In this document: positions 17,518 to 25,927 of the stretch, piece by piece
How the letters are laid out: each line of letters starts with the position of its first letter
Numbering within the stretch: the stretch's first letter is position 1
Program-made: the position numbers and the translations under genes
Notes under the pieces: generated by a model
What the model saw: the letters and a program-made list of their open reading frames with translations, nothing else
Database searches by the model: none
Told to the model about the DNA's origin: nothing
DNA from: Armatimonadia bacterium
Lineage (GTDB): Bacteria; Armatimonadota; Zipacnadia; Zipacnadales; JABUFB01
NCBI GenBank assembly: GCA_039679385.1
Contig: JBDKVB010000138.1
Location: forward strand, 62,001-126,000
Direction of reading: 5' to 3'
Length of the DNA: 64,000 nucleotides

Positions 17518-18135
17518 TCACCCTGTGGGCTGGAGCGCCAACTGCCAGAAGCGCTGTTCGCCGTAGAGAGCACAGCCACGAACCACCCATTCCCGCCGTT
17601 GCGCTGCAGAAAGGGTTGCAGCCTCGTCGGCGGTGTAGGCCTGCACCTCGATGCGCTGGTCCACCGCATGGCCTCGCGCAGCGAAACGTCGCTGCAATTC
17701 CTCGCCTTGCTCATCACAGGCCATGAGCACGATGGATGGCGCCGACTCAGGCGACTCAGGCTCCAATAGAGCCAAGGCCTGGAGCCCGCTACAGTCGCAC
17801 CGCGAGAGAGTCTGGGACAGGCTCGTCGCCAGGGCTCCCGTTACACCCTCCGCCTGGAGGAGTCGATGGTGCTCCTGCAGGGAATGCAGTGCCAGCCAGA
17901 TTGCACAGGCCTTCGTGGGCCGCAACCGGCAGTGTACCTCACGTCCCGATTTCGTCAACTCCACGACACCGTGCTCATCGAGAGTCCGCAGGTGTTTGTG
18001 GGTTGGCTGGTAGGACAGGTCAATGCTGTGCGACAGGCCCAGAATCGTCACGGAGGTCCCGTAACTGCGCTTGAGAGAGCCAAGGATTTGCAGGGCTGAT
18101 TCGTAGCGCACGGGCACACCTGTCAGGCCGGACAT
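17518..18135 (-). CDS. Winged-helix (ArsR/MarR-like) regulator with degenerate C-terminal domain
   Basis: 205 residues. Residues 10-75 look like a winged helix (GLSHSIDLSYQPTHKHLRTL as recognition region, VVELTKSGREVHCRLRPT as wing). The C-terminal half (SIVLMACDEQGEELQRRF, VQAYTADEAATLSAAQRR, GCALYGEQRFW) distantly recalls nucleotidyltransferase-like domains fused to HTH domains, but lacks the GSxxxG..SD catalytic motif, so that is only a guess. It lies 35 bases after apgM and 84 before the DUF4127 gene and may regulate one of them. Ligand and target are unknown. Confidence 0.62.
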   Translation of the reverse strand: MSGLTGVPVRYESALQILGSLKRSYGTSVTILGLSHSIDLSYQPTHKHLRTLDEHGVVELTKSGREVHCRLRPTKACAIWLALHSLQEHHRLLQAEGVTGALATSLSQTLSRCDCSGLQALALLEPESPESAPSIVLMACDEQGEELQRRFAARGHAVDQRIEVQAYTADEAATLSAAQRREWVVRGCALYGEQRFWQLALQPTG

Positions 18136-18170
18136 CCCGGTAGAGTCTGGTCCTGTAGGTAGACACCGAC

Positions 18171-19430
18171 CTAGGCGCCGAACTTATGCTGCGTGCCACT
18201 GTAGTTGGTCAGCAGCGACATCACGTCGTCGCCGTGAAGGTGACCGATCGACCCCTTCGCACAGGGCCGCTCGCCATAGGCCAGGACGTCGTCGGGCCGT
18301 ACTCCGTGGCCATAGAAGGAGACCGGGATACCGTCGCCGCTGTGATCGCCGACGGTGATGGGAGTGCAGTGGTCGGCGCCGATCATCATGACCGTGCGGC
18401 TCCAGTCGAGATGCTCGAGCAGGTAGCCGACGGCCCGGTCGACCTTTCCGATGGCCTTGAGCTTGGCGTCGATGCTGGAGTCGTGCCCGCCGAGGTCCGG
18501 GGACTTGATGTTGCACAGGATGAAGTCGTGGTCCTCCCAGGCCGCTACGACAGCTTTGGCGATGGCGATCTCATCAGTATCGGCGCCACCCGTCGCGCCC
18601 TCCACATGGATCACGTCCATGTTCAGGTACATGCCGAGTCCACGGACCAGGTCGACCTCAACGATCATTGCACCCTTGAGTTCGTACTTGTGCTCGAAGG
18701 GTTCCAGATCGACGGCGGTTCCAACGCCCCGGGGAAGGGCGGCATTAGCCGGGAGCAGGCCTTCGGCCTTGCGCTGAGCGTTCACCGGGTGCTTGTCGAG
18801 GATCTCGTAAGCACGGGCCACGAACTCATTGACGACCTTCGCGCTCCGCTGGGCCTTCGGGTCGTCCTTGGCCTCGGGCAGGGGCTCGCAAGCGAAGTAC
18901 TGGATGCCCTCTCTGTGCGGGTCGACCTCACCGATGCGGTGGTCGAGGTTCTCGCCGCGCAGGACAAGCGCAGCACGGTGCTCGACGGACTCCTTGAAGA
19001 TGACCTGCACGCCGTCGATGCCGTCCTTGAGGCCGTCATTGACGGCCTTCGCGAGCTGATCGGTGCCGCTCTTGATGCGTCCCGCGCGGCGGTCGATTAC
19101 GAGACCGGTACCATCCACGGTGGAGAAGTTGCAGCGGAAGGCCAGGTCGCCGGGACGTACGTCGATGCCGACGCCCTTGGCCTCGAAGGGCCCGCGACCC
19201 CGGTAGAACTTGAAGGGGTCGTAGCCGAGGATGGCCATGTGGGCGGTGTCGCTGCCGACGGGCTTGCCGATGCCCGCGGGATGCAGGATGCCGGACTCGC
19301 CACCGGCGGCCATAGCGTCAAGAGCGGGAGTGTCAGCAGCTTCGATGGTTGTGCGTCCGCCGAGAGAGACCAGAGGGCGACCGCCCATTCCGTCACCGAG
19401 GAAGATGATTGCCTTGCAGTTCGCGGACAT
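18171..19430 (-). CDS. apgM: 2,3-bisphosphoglycerate-independent phosphoglycerate mutase, archaeal type
   Basis: 419 residues of the alkaline-phosphatase superfamily. AIIFLGDGMGGRPL gives the first metal Asp, KPVGSDTAHMAILGYDP the catalytic serine, YRGRGPFEAKGVGI the substrate loop, and IGADHCTPITVGDHSGDGIP the C-terminal metal ligands. It interconverts 3- and 2-phosphoglycerate. AAAGGAG lies about six bases before ATG 19430. The archaeal-type enzyme also occurs in scattered bacteria. The region upstream (19431-19920) has no gene, so its promoter should lie there, but I see no clear match. Confidence 0.92.
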   Translation of the reverse strand: MSANCKAIIFLGDGMGGRPLVSLGGRTTIEAADTPALDAMAAGGESGILHPAGIGKPVGSDTAHMAILGYDPFKFYRGRGPFEAKGVGIDVRPGDLAFRCNFSTVDGTGLVIDRRAGRIKSGTDQLAKAVNDGLKDGIDGVQVIFKESVEHRAALVLRGENLDHRIGEVDPHREGIQYFACEPLPEAKDDPKAQRSAKVVNEFVARAYEILDKHPVNAQRKAEGLLPANAALPRGVGTAVDLEPFEHKYELKGAMIVEVDLVRGLGMYLNMDVIHVEGATGGADTDEIAIAKAVVAAWEDHDFILCNIKSPDLGGHDSSIDAKLKAIGKVDRAVGYLLEHLDWSRTVMMIGADHCTPITVGDHSGDGIPVSFYGHGVRPDDVLAYGERPCAKGSIGHLHGDDVMSLLTNYSGTQHKFGA

Positions 19431-19763
19431 GCCGAACTCCTTTCAAGCTGTGGCCCGGAAAGCCAGAACCCCGGGGGAAGTCACAGGAACCACGGGCCTC
19501 GAGGAGACGCCGTGAGTGTGGAATGCGGAGTGCTTGTGGTGGCCTCGCCGAGCCAAGCAACTGTGCTGTGATGGGTGGCTGGGAACTGGGGAGCGTGCGA
19601 GGGCGCACAGCCGCGATTCTAATGGAGCGGGGGAGAGGAGTCAAGGAAGCGGGTCGGCACCTCACCCTCCGGCCTCTCTCGCGGCACCTCATCCCTGCCT
19701 TCGGCATCGCCTACGCACAGTGGCGAGGGGAAGAGGCAACGGCGAACGGCACCTCACCCCCGT

Positions 19764-19788
19764 CCCCTCTCCACGCAGTGGCGAGGGG
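19764..19788. repeat. Hairpin in the intergenic repeat
   Basis: CCCCTCTCCAC and GTGGCGAGGGG pair over eleven positions with one T-C mismatch around a GCA loop. There is no T-run, so it is not a terminator. Confidence 0.7.
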
Positions 19789-19800
19789 AGAACGGCAAAG

Positions 19801-19842
19801 GGCGGACGGCAAAAGGCGGACGGCAAAAGGCGGACGGCAACG
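19801..19842. repeat. Three tandem 14-base repeats
   Basis: GGCGGACGGCAAAA occurs twice in a row, followed by a third copy with a changed end (GGCGGACGGCAACG). A partial unit (ACGGCAAAG) precedes at 19792-19800. There are no spacers, so this is not a CRISPR array. Confidence 0.9.
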
Positions 19843-19920
19843 GCACCGCGCTCCGGAAGCACCGATGGGCACCGAGTCGATGCTGGACGGCGAGCCCTGG
19901 TTGCAGGGAGCCCTCGGGAC

Positions 19921-20604
19921 TCAGGCCAGCAGGTCCTCACGCACGATCAGACCATAGAGCGCGCCGGCGATGAGCTGATGGCCGGGAGCCGTCGGATGGA
20001 CGCCGTCCTCGCGCTTGATGTAGGGGGCCAGGCACCGGAGGTCCTGATAGGAGGCGCAGGCGCCGGAGAACTCGAGAGCCAGGGCCTGGTCCTCAAAGAC
20101 TCGGTAAACGTCGCACAGGTGGGCGCCCAACTGGGCTGCCGTGTCGCGAACGACAGCGGCATACTCGACGACTGCGCCGTTGCAGCCGCCCCAGCGGTCG
20201 TAGTAGTCGGTGTTCTGGGAATACCCGTGAAAGGCGTTGATGATTGGGTTGGGGGTCGTGAATACGACGGTGGCGCCGGTCTGGGTGATGCGATCGTGGA
20301 TCGTGCCCAGGCTCGCAGCGAAGTCCTCGGGAGACACGGTCTTTTCGGGCTCGTAGCGGAGGTCGTTGAGGCCAAACTCGACCACCACGAGATGCGGCTC
20401 GTGGTCCAGAACCGCCCGGCGCAGGCGAGCCAGACCCTCGACCGTGTTCTCGCCGCCGACGCCTGAGTTGATGCAGAGGACGCGCTCCTCCTGGGAAGGA
20501 CGCTGATTGAGACGGCGCTCCAGGAGGCGCGGGAAGGTGTCGTCGGCAGCCACATGGGGGATGCCCAGGGTGACGGAATCTCCGAAGCAGACAATAGTCT
20601 TCAT
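19921..20604 (-). CDS. SGNH/GDSL-family hydrolase
   Basis: 227 residues without a signal peptide. Block I is IVCFGDSVTLGIP (catalytic Ser near residue 9), block II VGGENTVEGL, block III VVEFGLNDLR and block V DGVHPTAPGHQL with the Asp-x-x-His pair. Members deacylate or de-esterify lipids, carbohydrates or other esters; the substrate is unknown. GGGGGAG lies six bases before ATG 20604. It follows the PHP gene by 37 bases and is probably cotranscribed. Confidence 0.88.
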   Translation of the reverse strand: MKTIVCFGDSVTLGIPHVAADDTFPRLLERRLNQRPSQEERVLCINSGVGGENTVEGLARLRRAVLDHEPHLVVVEFGLNDLRYEPEKTVSPEDFAASLGTIHDRITQTGATVVFTTPNPIINAFHGYSQNTDYYDRWGGCNGAVVEYAAVVRDTAAQLGAHLCDVYRVFEDQALALEFSGACASYQDLRCLAPYIKREDGVHPTAPGHQLIAGALYGLIVREDLLA

Positions 20605-20641
20605 GACGCACTCCCCCAGGATGACGCTGAAGTAGAAGTGG

Positions 20642-21490
20642 CTAGGAGGTGGCTGCGAGGGGCCATCGACCGTGCTCTCGGCCCCACTGGCGAAGGGCCT
20701 CGGCGCAGGAGTCAGGCACCTCGACCTGGCCGATGTCTACGGGCTTGGGGCCCTTGGGTCCATGGGAATCAGAGCCGCCCGTAACGATGAGTCCGAGGCG
20801 CTGAGCCATCTGAGTGTAGTAGCCGATCTGGCGCGAAGTGTGGTCCGTGTGGATTGCCTCAAGCCCGCCGAGGCCCACTCGTAGCAGGTCGCCGATGGCG
20901 CTGTCGTGGTTGAGCAGACCCGGATGAGCGATGACGGGGAGGCCTCCTGCACGTCGCACGAGCTGCACGGACTCCTCGGCCGGGTGACGGTAGCGCTCCA
21001 CGTAGGCAGGCCGCCCACGACGCAGGTACCGGTCGAAGGCCTCCTGGGGGCGGCTGACGGCGCCGCACTCAACCAGGGCGGTGGCGATATGCGGACGGCC
21101 GAAGCTCTCCCCGTTGGCGAGACTCTTGACGGCCTCGAAGTCCAGGGGGATGCCGAGAGCCTGGAGCTTGTGGACCATTTCCTCGCCGCGTTGCCAACGG
21201 GACTCACGCACGCGGGCCAGCACCTCGAGCAACTCGGGATGCTCCGGGTCGATCAGGTAGCCGAGGAGGTGCAGTTCGCGGCCGTCGTGCTCACTGCTGA
21301 TCTCCAGGGCAGGGAAGACGTCAAGGTGGTGCTTAGCGCCGGCCTTCACGCCTTCGGCGGTACCGGAGACGCTATCGTGGTCGGCGATGGCAATCGCGGT
21401 CATTCCCCGCTCAAAGGCTCGGGCCACCACCTGCGTAGGTGTGAGCGTACCATCGGAGCCCGTGGAGTGGATATGCAGATCGACCGACAT
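20642..21490 (-). CDS. PHP-domain phosphoesterase (TrpH/YciV-like)
   Basis: 282 residues. VDLHIHSTGSDGTLTP and AIADHDSVSG provide the first PHP metal motifs, FPALEISSEHDGRELHLLGY the third, then GLPVIAHPGLL and VTGGSDSHGPKG. This layout is that of nucleoside 3',5'-bisphosphate phosphatases and RNA 5'-exonucleases of the TrpH group. ATG 21490 is preferred, with AGGAAG about eleven bases upstream; a GTG at 21502 is also open but only two bases after AGGA. It heads a two-gene unit with the GDSL hydrolase. Confidence 0.85.
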   Translation of the reverse strand: MSVDLHIHSTGSDGTLTPTQVVARAFERGMTAIAIADHDSVSGTAEGVKAGAKHHLDVFPALEISSEHDGRELHLLGYLIDPEHPELLEVLARVRESRWQRGEEMVHKLQALGIPLDFEAVKSLANGESFGRPHIATALVECGAVSRPQEAFDRYLRRGRPAYVERYRHPAEESVQLVRRAGGLPVIAHPGLLNHDSAIGDLLRVGLGGLEAIHTDHTSRQIGYYTQMAQRLGLIVTGGSDSHGPKGPKPVDIGQVEVPDSCAEALRQWGREHGRWPLAATS

Positions 21491-21583
21491 GAATACGAAC
21501 ACTTCCTGAAGGGGTTGTCACGGGCAGAAGCACGGAGGAGACGCTTCGACAGCAGACGGGACACACCCCGGCATTCACACAAG

Positions 21584-21606
21584 GGGCGCGGGGATTGCCC
21601 GCGCCC
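21584..21606 (-). terminator. Hairpin after the sugar-ABC ATPase
   Basis: GGGCGCGGG and CCCGCGCCC pair perfectly around a five-base loop, 36-60 bases past the stop codon at 21642 of the minus-strand ATPase gene. The T-run is weak (CTTGTGTG on the minus strand), so termination is plausible but not certain. Confidence 0.45.
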
Positions 21607-21641
21607 TGGTCACTTCCGGTCAGCAGCTTGTATGGGCAGGG

Positions 21642-22763
21642 CTACCTGATGGTCTCCTCACCGAGCGAGCTCTCGGTGGCCTTGTCGAAGATGTGGGCCC
21701 TGCTCATGTCGATGACGACTTCGAGGTTCTGGCGCTCGACAGCTTCGGTCGAGCTATCGACACTTGCCACCAGGTTGTCCTCGCCGCAGGAAACGTAGAG
21801 GATGGACTCTGCGCCCATGGGCTCGATGACGTCGACTTCGACGGTGATGGTGTTGCCGGGCGTGGACTCGACGACCGGCGAGATAGCCTTGTCGTAGATG
21901 TCGGTGGGGCGGACACCGAAGACGACCGGCTTGCCGGCATGTTCCTGGTAGGCCGCAGCACGATCCGTCGGGAGCTCGACCTGGAAGGAGCCGGCATCGA
22001 CGAGCATCGTCCCGTTACGGGCAACGAGTTCGGCATCGACGAAGTTCATCGGAGGCGTACCGATGAAGCCTGCGACGAAGCGGTTGACGGGATGGTTGAA
22101 CAGGTCGAGCGGGGTGTCGACCTGCTGTATCACACCGTCGAGCATGACGACGATGCGATCGCCCATGGTCATGGCCTCAACCTGGTCATGGGTGACGTAG
22201 ATGGTGGTGATGCCCAGACGACGGTGAAGCTTGGTCAGCTCAGACCGGGTCTGGACACGAAGCTTAGCGTCAAGGTTCGAGAGGGGCTCGTCCATGAGGA
22301 AGACTGCGGGCTCGCGGACGATGGCACGACCGACAGCCACACGCTGACGCTGACCGCCGGAGAGTTCTTTGGGGCGACGGTTGAGCAGGGCGCCGATGCC
22401 GAGCATCTGGGCGGCATCGTCGACGCGACGCTTGATGTCCTCACGGGCGACCTTGCGGAGCTTGAGCCCGAAGGCCATGTTCTCGAAGACGGTCATGTGC
22501 GGGTACAAGGCGTAGTTCTGGAAGACCATGGCGATGTCACGGTCTTTGGGCGAGACGTTGTTGACCAAGCGGTCGCCGATGTAGATCTCGCCGTCGGTAG
22601 CTTCCTCAAGTCCGGCGACCATGCGGAGGCAGGTCGTCTTCCCGCAGCCCGAGGGGCCGACGAGAACCAGGAACTCCTGGTCTTTGATCTCCAGATTCAC
22701 ATTGCTGACAGCGACCACTTCGCCGAAGCGTTTGGTCAGGTTCTTGAGTGTGACGCCAGCCAT
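21642..22763 (-). CDS. Sugar ABC transporter ATP-binding protein, UgpC/MsmK-like
   Basis: 373 residues. Walker A VGPSGCGKTTCLRMVAG, signature LSGGQRQRVAVGRAI, Walker B VFLMDEPLSNLDAKLR and YVTHDQVEAMTMGDRIVVM are all present. A C-terminal MalK-type OB/TOBE regulatory region (residues about 240-373, with VFGVRPTDIYDKA) follows. These ATPases energise carbohydrate importers and are often shared between several systems, which fits the absence of permease and binding-protein genes here. ATG 22763 follows GGGAGG by about nine bases. Confidence 0.92.
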   Translation of the reverse strand: MAGVTLKNLTKRFGEVVAVSNVNLEIKDQEFLVLVGPSGCGKTTCLRMVAGLEEATDGEIYIGDRLVNNVSPKDRDIAMVFQNYALYPHMTVFENMAFGLKLRKVAREDIKRRVDDAAQMLGIGALLNRRPKELSGGQRQRVAVGRAIVREPAVFLMDEPLSNLDAKLRVQTRSELTKLHRRLGITTIYVTHDQVEAMTMGDRIVVMLDGVIQQVDTPLDLFNHPVNRFVAGFIGTPPMNFVDAELVARNGTMLVDAGSFQVELPTDRAAAYQEHAGKPVVFGVRPTDIYDKAISPVVESTPGNTITVEVDVIEPMGAESILYVSCGEDNLVASVDSSTEAVERQNLEVVIDMSRAHIFDKATESSLGEETIR

Positions 22764-23105
22764 CGAGCGTCTGCCTCCCAGGGGGTTGCGGGTTGAGGGT
22801 GGCGGTTCGCGGAGCCGAAGAGGCGCCGGCGCTTGCCGGTAGTGCACCCGATTCCGAGATCACGCCGCAGGTCTGCAAGCGCAAGCCAGTCATGTAGCGT
22901 GGGCACAAGCCCATCGCGGATTATAGTTTGGAGAAGGGTGGCGAGTCAACGCAGGCTCCGAGAAGCCTGCAAAGCAAGCCTCCAAGAAACGCAGGCAGCA
23001 AGCTACGCCTCGCTGGGGCTGGTGCCCGGCCACAGGAGACTGACCATCTGCCGCACCAAGACGCCGGAGCCGGCGCGAGAGCACTCTCGGGAGCAGCGTG
23101 CCCCG
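22764..23105. other. Intergenic region, 342 bases, with the ABC ATPase promoter
   Basis: No gene supported. It holds the promoter at 22920-22949 and a 7-bp inverted repeat (GCAGGCT/AGCCTGC, 22951-22970) immediately upstream of the -35 on the minus strand, a possible operator. No clear terminator for the transketolase genes was found. Confidence 0.6.
22920..22949 (-). promoter_or_regulatory. Sigma70-type promoter for the sugar-ABC ATPase
   Basis: On the minus strand TTGACT (22949-22944), an 18-base spacer and a perfect TATAAT (22925-22920). The expected start near 22913 gives a leader of about 150 bases before ATG 22763. It supports separate expression of the ATPase from the transketolase genes upstream. 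Confidence 0.78.
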
Positions 23106-24092
23106 TCACTTCTTGGCTTTGATCACCTCGAGGACGCCTGCCTTGATGTCACGGGGCAGGAGGCCAAAGACATCCATGAGCTGATCGGGCTCACCGGACT
23201 CGCCCCAGCGGTCCTGGATGCCGATGAATCGCATGGGAACCGGGCAGCGCTGGACGACGACCTCAGCTACCGCACTGCCGAAGCCGGCCATGACTTGATG
23301 CTCCTCGGCAGTGACGATGCAGCCGGTCTCCCTCGCCGCCTGCTCGATGAGGTCGGCATCGATGGGCTTGAGGGTGTGGAGGTTGATGACCCGCACCTGC
23401 AGTCCCTGCTCTGCGGCCAGCTCCTCAGCGGCGTCGAGCGAGGACTTGACCATGGGTCCGGTGGCGATGATGGTGGCGTCGGTGCCCTCGCGGAAGACCT
23501 GGCCCTTGCCGAGCTCGAAGGGCGTTTCTGCTGAGCTGATGATGGGCGTCGGCTCGCGACCGAAGCGCATGTAGATGGGACCGTAGGTGTCGGCGGCGCA
23601 ATGGACGGCCTTCTTGGTCTGCTCGAAGTCACAAGGCGAGATGACCGTCATGTACGGCAGGACTCGCATCAGGGCGATGTCCTCAAGCGCCTGGTGGGTG
23701 GCGCCGTCCGGACCGACGGAGATTCCGGCATGGGCGCCGCCGATTTTGACGTTAAGGCAGGAGTAGCAGACGGTGGTGCGGATCTGATCCCAGGCTCGAC
23801 CGGCGACGAAGACACCGTAGGTTGAGGCGAAGGGGATCTTCCCGGCGCGGGAAAGCCCGGCGCACATGCATAGCATGTTTTGCTCGGCGATTCCGGCGTC
23901 GAAGAAGCGATCGGGGTACTTCTTCCAGAACCATTCCGTGCGAGTTGACTTGGCCAGGTCGGCGTCCATGACGACGACCTGCGGGTTCGTCTCGCCAAGC
24001 TCGCAGAGGGCTTCGCCGTAGCCGTCACGAGTGGGCTTCTGGGCGAGCTCTTTGCCATACTCGTACACCAGGTGGGATGCGATCTTGCTCAT
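23106..24092 (-). CDS. Transketolase, C-terminal (pyrimidine-binding plus C-terminal domain) subunit
   Basis: 328 residues. It carries the second half of a split transketolase: TRDGYGEALCELGETNPQVV, MDADLAKSTRTE, the conserved Glu in GIAEQNMLCMCAGLSR, and a C-terminal domain (RVINLHTLKPIDADLIEQAA). It pairs with the upstream subunit to bind thiamine diphosphate and move two-carbon units between sugar phosphates. Its ATG (24092) overlaps the stop of the upstream subunit in ATGA, with GGAGGAGG about ten bases upstream, so the subunits are translationally coupled. Confidence 0.92.
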   Translation of the reverse strand: MSKIASHLVYEYGKELAQKPTRDGYGEALCELGETNPQVVVMDADLAKSTRTEWFWKKYPDRFFDAGIAEQNMLCMCAGLSRAGKIPFASTYGVFVAGRAWDQIRTTVCYSCLNVKIGGAHAGISVGPDGATHQALEDIALMRVLPYMTVISPCDFEQTKKAVHCAADTYGPIYMRFGREPTPIISSAETPFELGKGQVFREGTDATIIATGPMVKSSLDAAEELAAEQGLQVRVINLHTLKPIDADLIEQAARETGCIVTAEEHQVMAGFGSAVAEVVVQRCPVPMRFIGIQDRWGESGEPDQLMDVFGLLPRDIKAGVLEVIKAKK

Positions 24093-24925
24093 AGGGTTGC
24101 CGCCTCCTCCTGGAGCTCATGAAGGGCCGTCTCCAGCTCCTGGTCATTGGGGCACTTGCCGTGCCACTCCGCAGCGTCCTCCATGAAGGAGACGCCCTTG
24201 CCCTTGATGGTGTGGGCAACGATGACCGACGGCAGGCCCTTGAACTGCCTGGCCTCCTCGTAGGCGTCGAGGCACTGCTGCAGGTCGTGACCGTCGATCT
24301 CGATCACGTGCCAGTTGAAGGCCCGGAGCTTGGCCGGGAGCGGGTCGATGTTCATTACGTCCTGAATGCGGCCGTCGATCTGGAGTTGGTTGTAGTCGAC
24401 GACGGCGCAGAGGTTGTCGAGCTTGAAGTGGCCTCCGGCCATGTAGGCTTCCCAGATCTGGCCTTCGTCCTGTTCGCCGTCGCCCATGATGCAGTAGACG
24501 CGAGCGGGGCTTTCATCCATGCGCAAGCCGAGAGCCGTACCGACTGCGACGGACAGGCCCTGGCCCAGGGAGCCCGAGGAGACCTCCAGCCCACGGCACT
24601 TGTCGGCGCTCGGGTGGCCCTGGAGCGGGCTTCCCAACTGGCGCAGCGTGCAGAGGACGGAGTTGTCGAAGTAGCCGACCTCGGACATGATGGTGTAGAT
24701 CAGTGGCGCGACATGCCCCTTGGACCAGTAGATTCGGTCCCTGCCCTCCCAGCAGGGGTCGTCGACTCTGAAGTTGAGGTAGTTGTAGTAGAGCGCCACA
24801 GTGAAGTCGACGGCTGAGAGACTACCTCCTGGATGGCCGGACTTGGCGGCGTGGATCATCTCGAGTACGTGCCGCCGCACGTGGTTTGCGATCTTGCGCA
24901 GTCCCGGTACGGTCTTGGGGTCCAT
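24089..24925 (-). CDS. Transketolase, N-terminal (ThDP-binding) subunit
   Basis: 278 residues. SGHPGGSLSAVDFTVALYY and WSKGHVAPLIYTI are typical transketolase N-terminal motifs. The ThDP motif starts at IMGDGEQDEGQIWEA and ends near VVDYNQLQIDG. AAGGAGG lies seven bases before ATG 24925, which fixes the start. The two-subunit form is common in archaea and many bacteria. It may act in the non-oxidative pentose phosphate route or in sugar precursor synthesis. The class I aldolase gene diverges just upstream. Confidence 0.92.
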   Translation of the reverse strand: MDPKTVPGLRKIANHVRRHVLEMIHAAKSGHPGGSLSAVDFTVALYYNYLNFRVDDPCWEGRDRIYWSKGHVAPLIYTIMSEVGYFDNSVLCTLRQLGSPLQGHPSADKCRGLEVSSGSLGQGLSVAVGTALGLRMDESPARVYCIMGDGEQDEGQIWEAYMAGGHFKLDNLCAVVDYNQLQIDGRIQDVMNIDPLPAKLRAFNWHVIEIDGHDLQQCLDAYEEARQFKGLPSVIVAHTIKGKGVSFMEDAAEWHGKCPNDQELETALHELQEEAATL

Positions 24926-25111
24926 GGTGGGTCCTCCTTCCCGCAACGAAAACGTGCTCGCTTTGCGGCGAACGATTCACTATTCCCCAGAAGTCTGTAC
25001 GGCACCTTCTAGAGGTCAGAGGTGTGTGCAAGGGTCTGGGGCCTTGCGGCAGAAGGTGTGTTTGGGGTACAACGAGGAGCGTTCCTAGTTTTGCGCGCGA
25101 GGAGTAGACCG

Positions 25112-25924
25112 ATGACCGGGCATTGGCTCAGACTCAACCGGCTGTTCACCGAGGGGAAGCGGGCGATCATCGTCGCCGTGGATCACGGGGAGTTTCTCGG
25201 TCCGATCCAGGGAATGGTGGACCTGCCGTCGGCCGTGGGGCCACTGACCACTGCCGATGCGGTGCTGCTGTCGCCCGGGATGATGGGACACTGCGGGAGC
25301 CTGTTCGACCATCGCGGAGCTCCGCTGGCCATGATCCGGCTGGACTGGAACACAGCTCTTTGCGAGCAGTGGGGGTACCAGCGAGCACGGGTCGCCCAGG
25401 TGGTGACGCCCGCGGACGCCCTGGCGATGGGAGGCGATCTGTGTCTGGCGTCGCTGGCTCTGGGTGGCAGTGACGAGGAGCGGGACACGGCCGGAGTGGA
25501 CCAGTTCGCTCGCTTCGCGCGGCTCAAGCAGGAGTGCGGCCTTCCGCTTGTGGGTGAGTACTGCCCGCCGAATGCGGGGCGTCTGAACCCGGAGGACCTG
25601 CACCAGCGGGTTCTGGTCGGTTGCCGCCTGTTAGCGGAGCTCGGAGCCGACGCCATCAAGACGTACTACACCGGCGAGGCCTTCCAGGAAGTGGTCGAGG
25701 CCACGCCGGTGCCGGTGATCACACAGGTTGCGGAGCGTCTGACTACGCCGCTCGATGTGCTCAGTTTCGCTCAGAAGGCTGCAAGCAGTGGAGCCCGCGG
25801 CGTCGTTCTGGGCCGTCCCGTGATGCAGGCCGAGTACCCGGACCTCCTGCTGCGAGCCCTGGCTCGCGTGGTCAAGGAGGACGCAGACCCTGAGGAGGTC
25901 GCCTCCGAGTTGGGTCTTGCGTAG
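25112..25924 (+). CDS. DhnA/LsrF-type class I aldolase
   Basis: 270 residues. AIIVAVDHGEFLGP near the N-terminus (catalytic Asp), VGEYCPPNAGRL and the Schiff-base lysine in GADAIKTYYTGEAFQE identify the DeoC/FbaB-like class I aldolase family. VVLGRPVMQAEYPDLLLRAL closes the phosphate site. Family members cleave fructose-1,6-bisphosphate or related ketose phosphates, or condense in aromatic precursor synthesis. GAGGAG lies seven bases before ATG 25112. A weak promoter-like TTGCGG/TACAAC (25043-25072) precedes it. It is divergent from the split transketolase, so both may serve sugar phosphate interconversion. Confidence 0.85.
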   Translation: MTGHWLRLNRLFTEGKRAIIVAVDHGEFLGPIQGMVDLPSAVGPLTTADAVLLSPGMMGHCGSLFDHRGAPLAMIRLDWNTALCEQWGYQRARVAQVVTPADALAMGGDLCLASLALGGSDEERDTAGVDQFARFARLKQECGLPLVGEYCPPNAGRLNPEDLHQRVLVGCRLLAELGADAIKTYYTGEAFQEVVEATPVPVITQVAERLTTPLDVLSFAQKAASSGARGVVLGRPVMQAEYPDLLLRALARVVKEDADPEEVASELGLA

Positions 25925-25927
25925 GGA

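Larger units (their letters stand above)
19650..19850. repeat. GC-rich intergenic repeat region with two related modules
   Basis: The gap 19431-19920 between apgM and the GDSL hydrolase holds no supported gene. Two related modules, each of the form GGCACCTCACCC..., CTCTC..., CGCA(CA)GTGGCGAGGGGA, lie around 19658-19735 and 19750-19795. The second contains a hairpin, and a 14-base tandem repeat follows. This looks like a dispersed REP-like element; genome-wide copy number cannot be judged from one window. Confidence 0.7.

Noticed and set aside
19801-19842. CRISPR-like short repeats
   Set aside because: The 14-base units are directly adjacent with no spacers and there are no cas genes.
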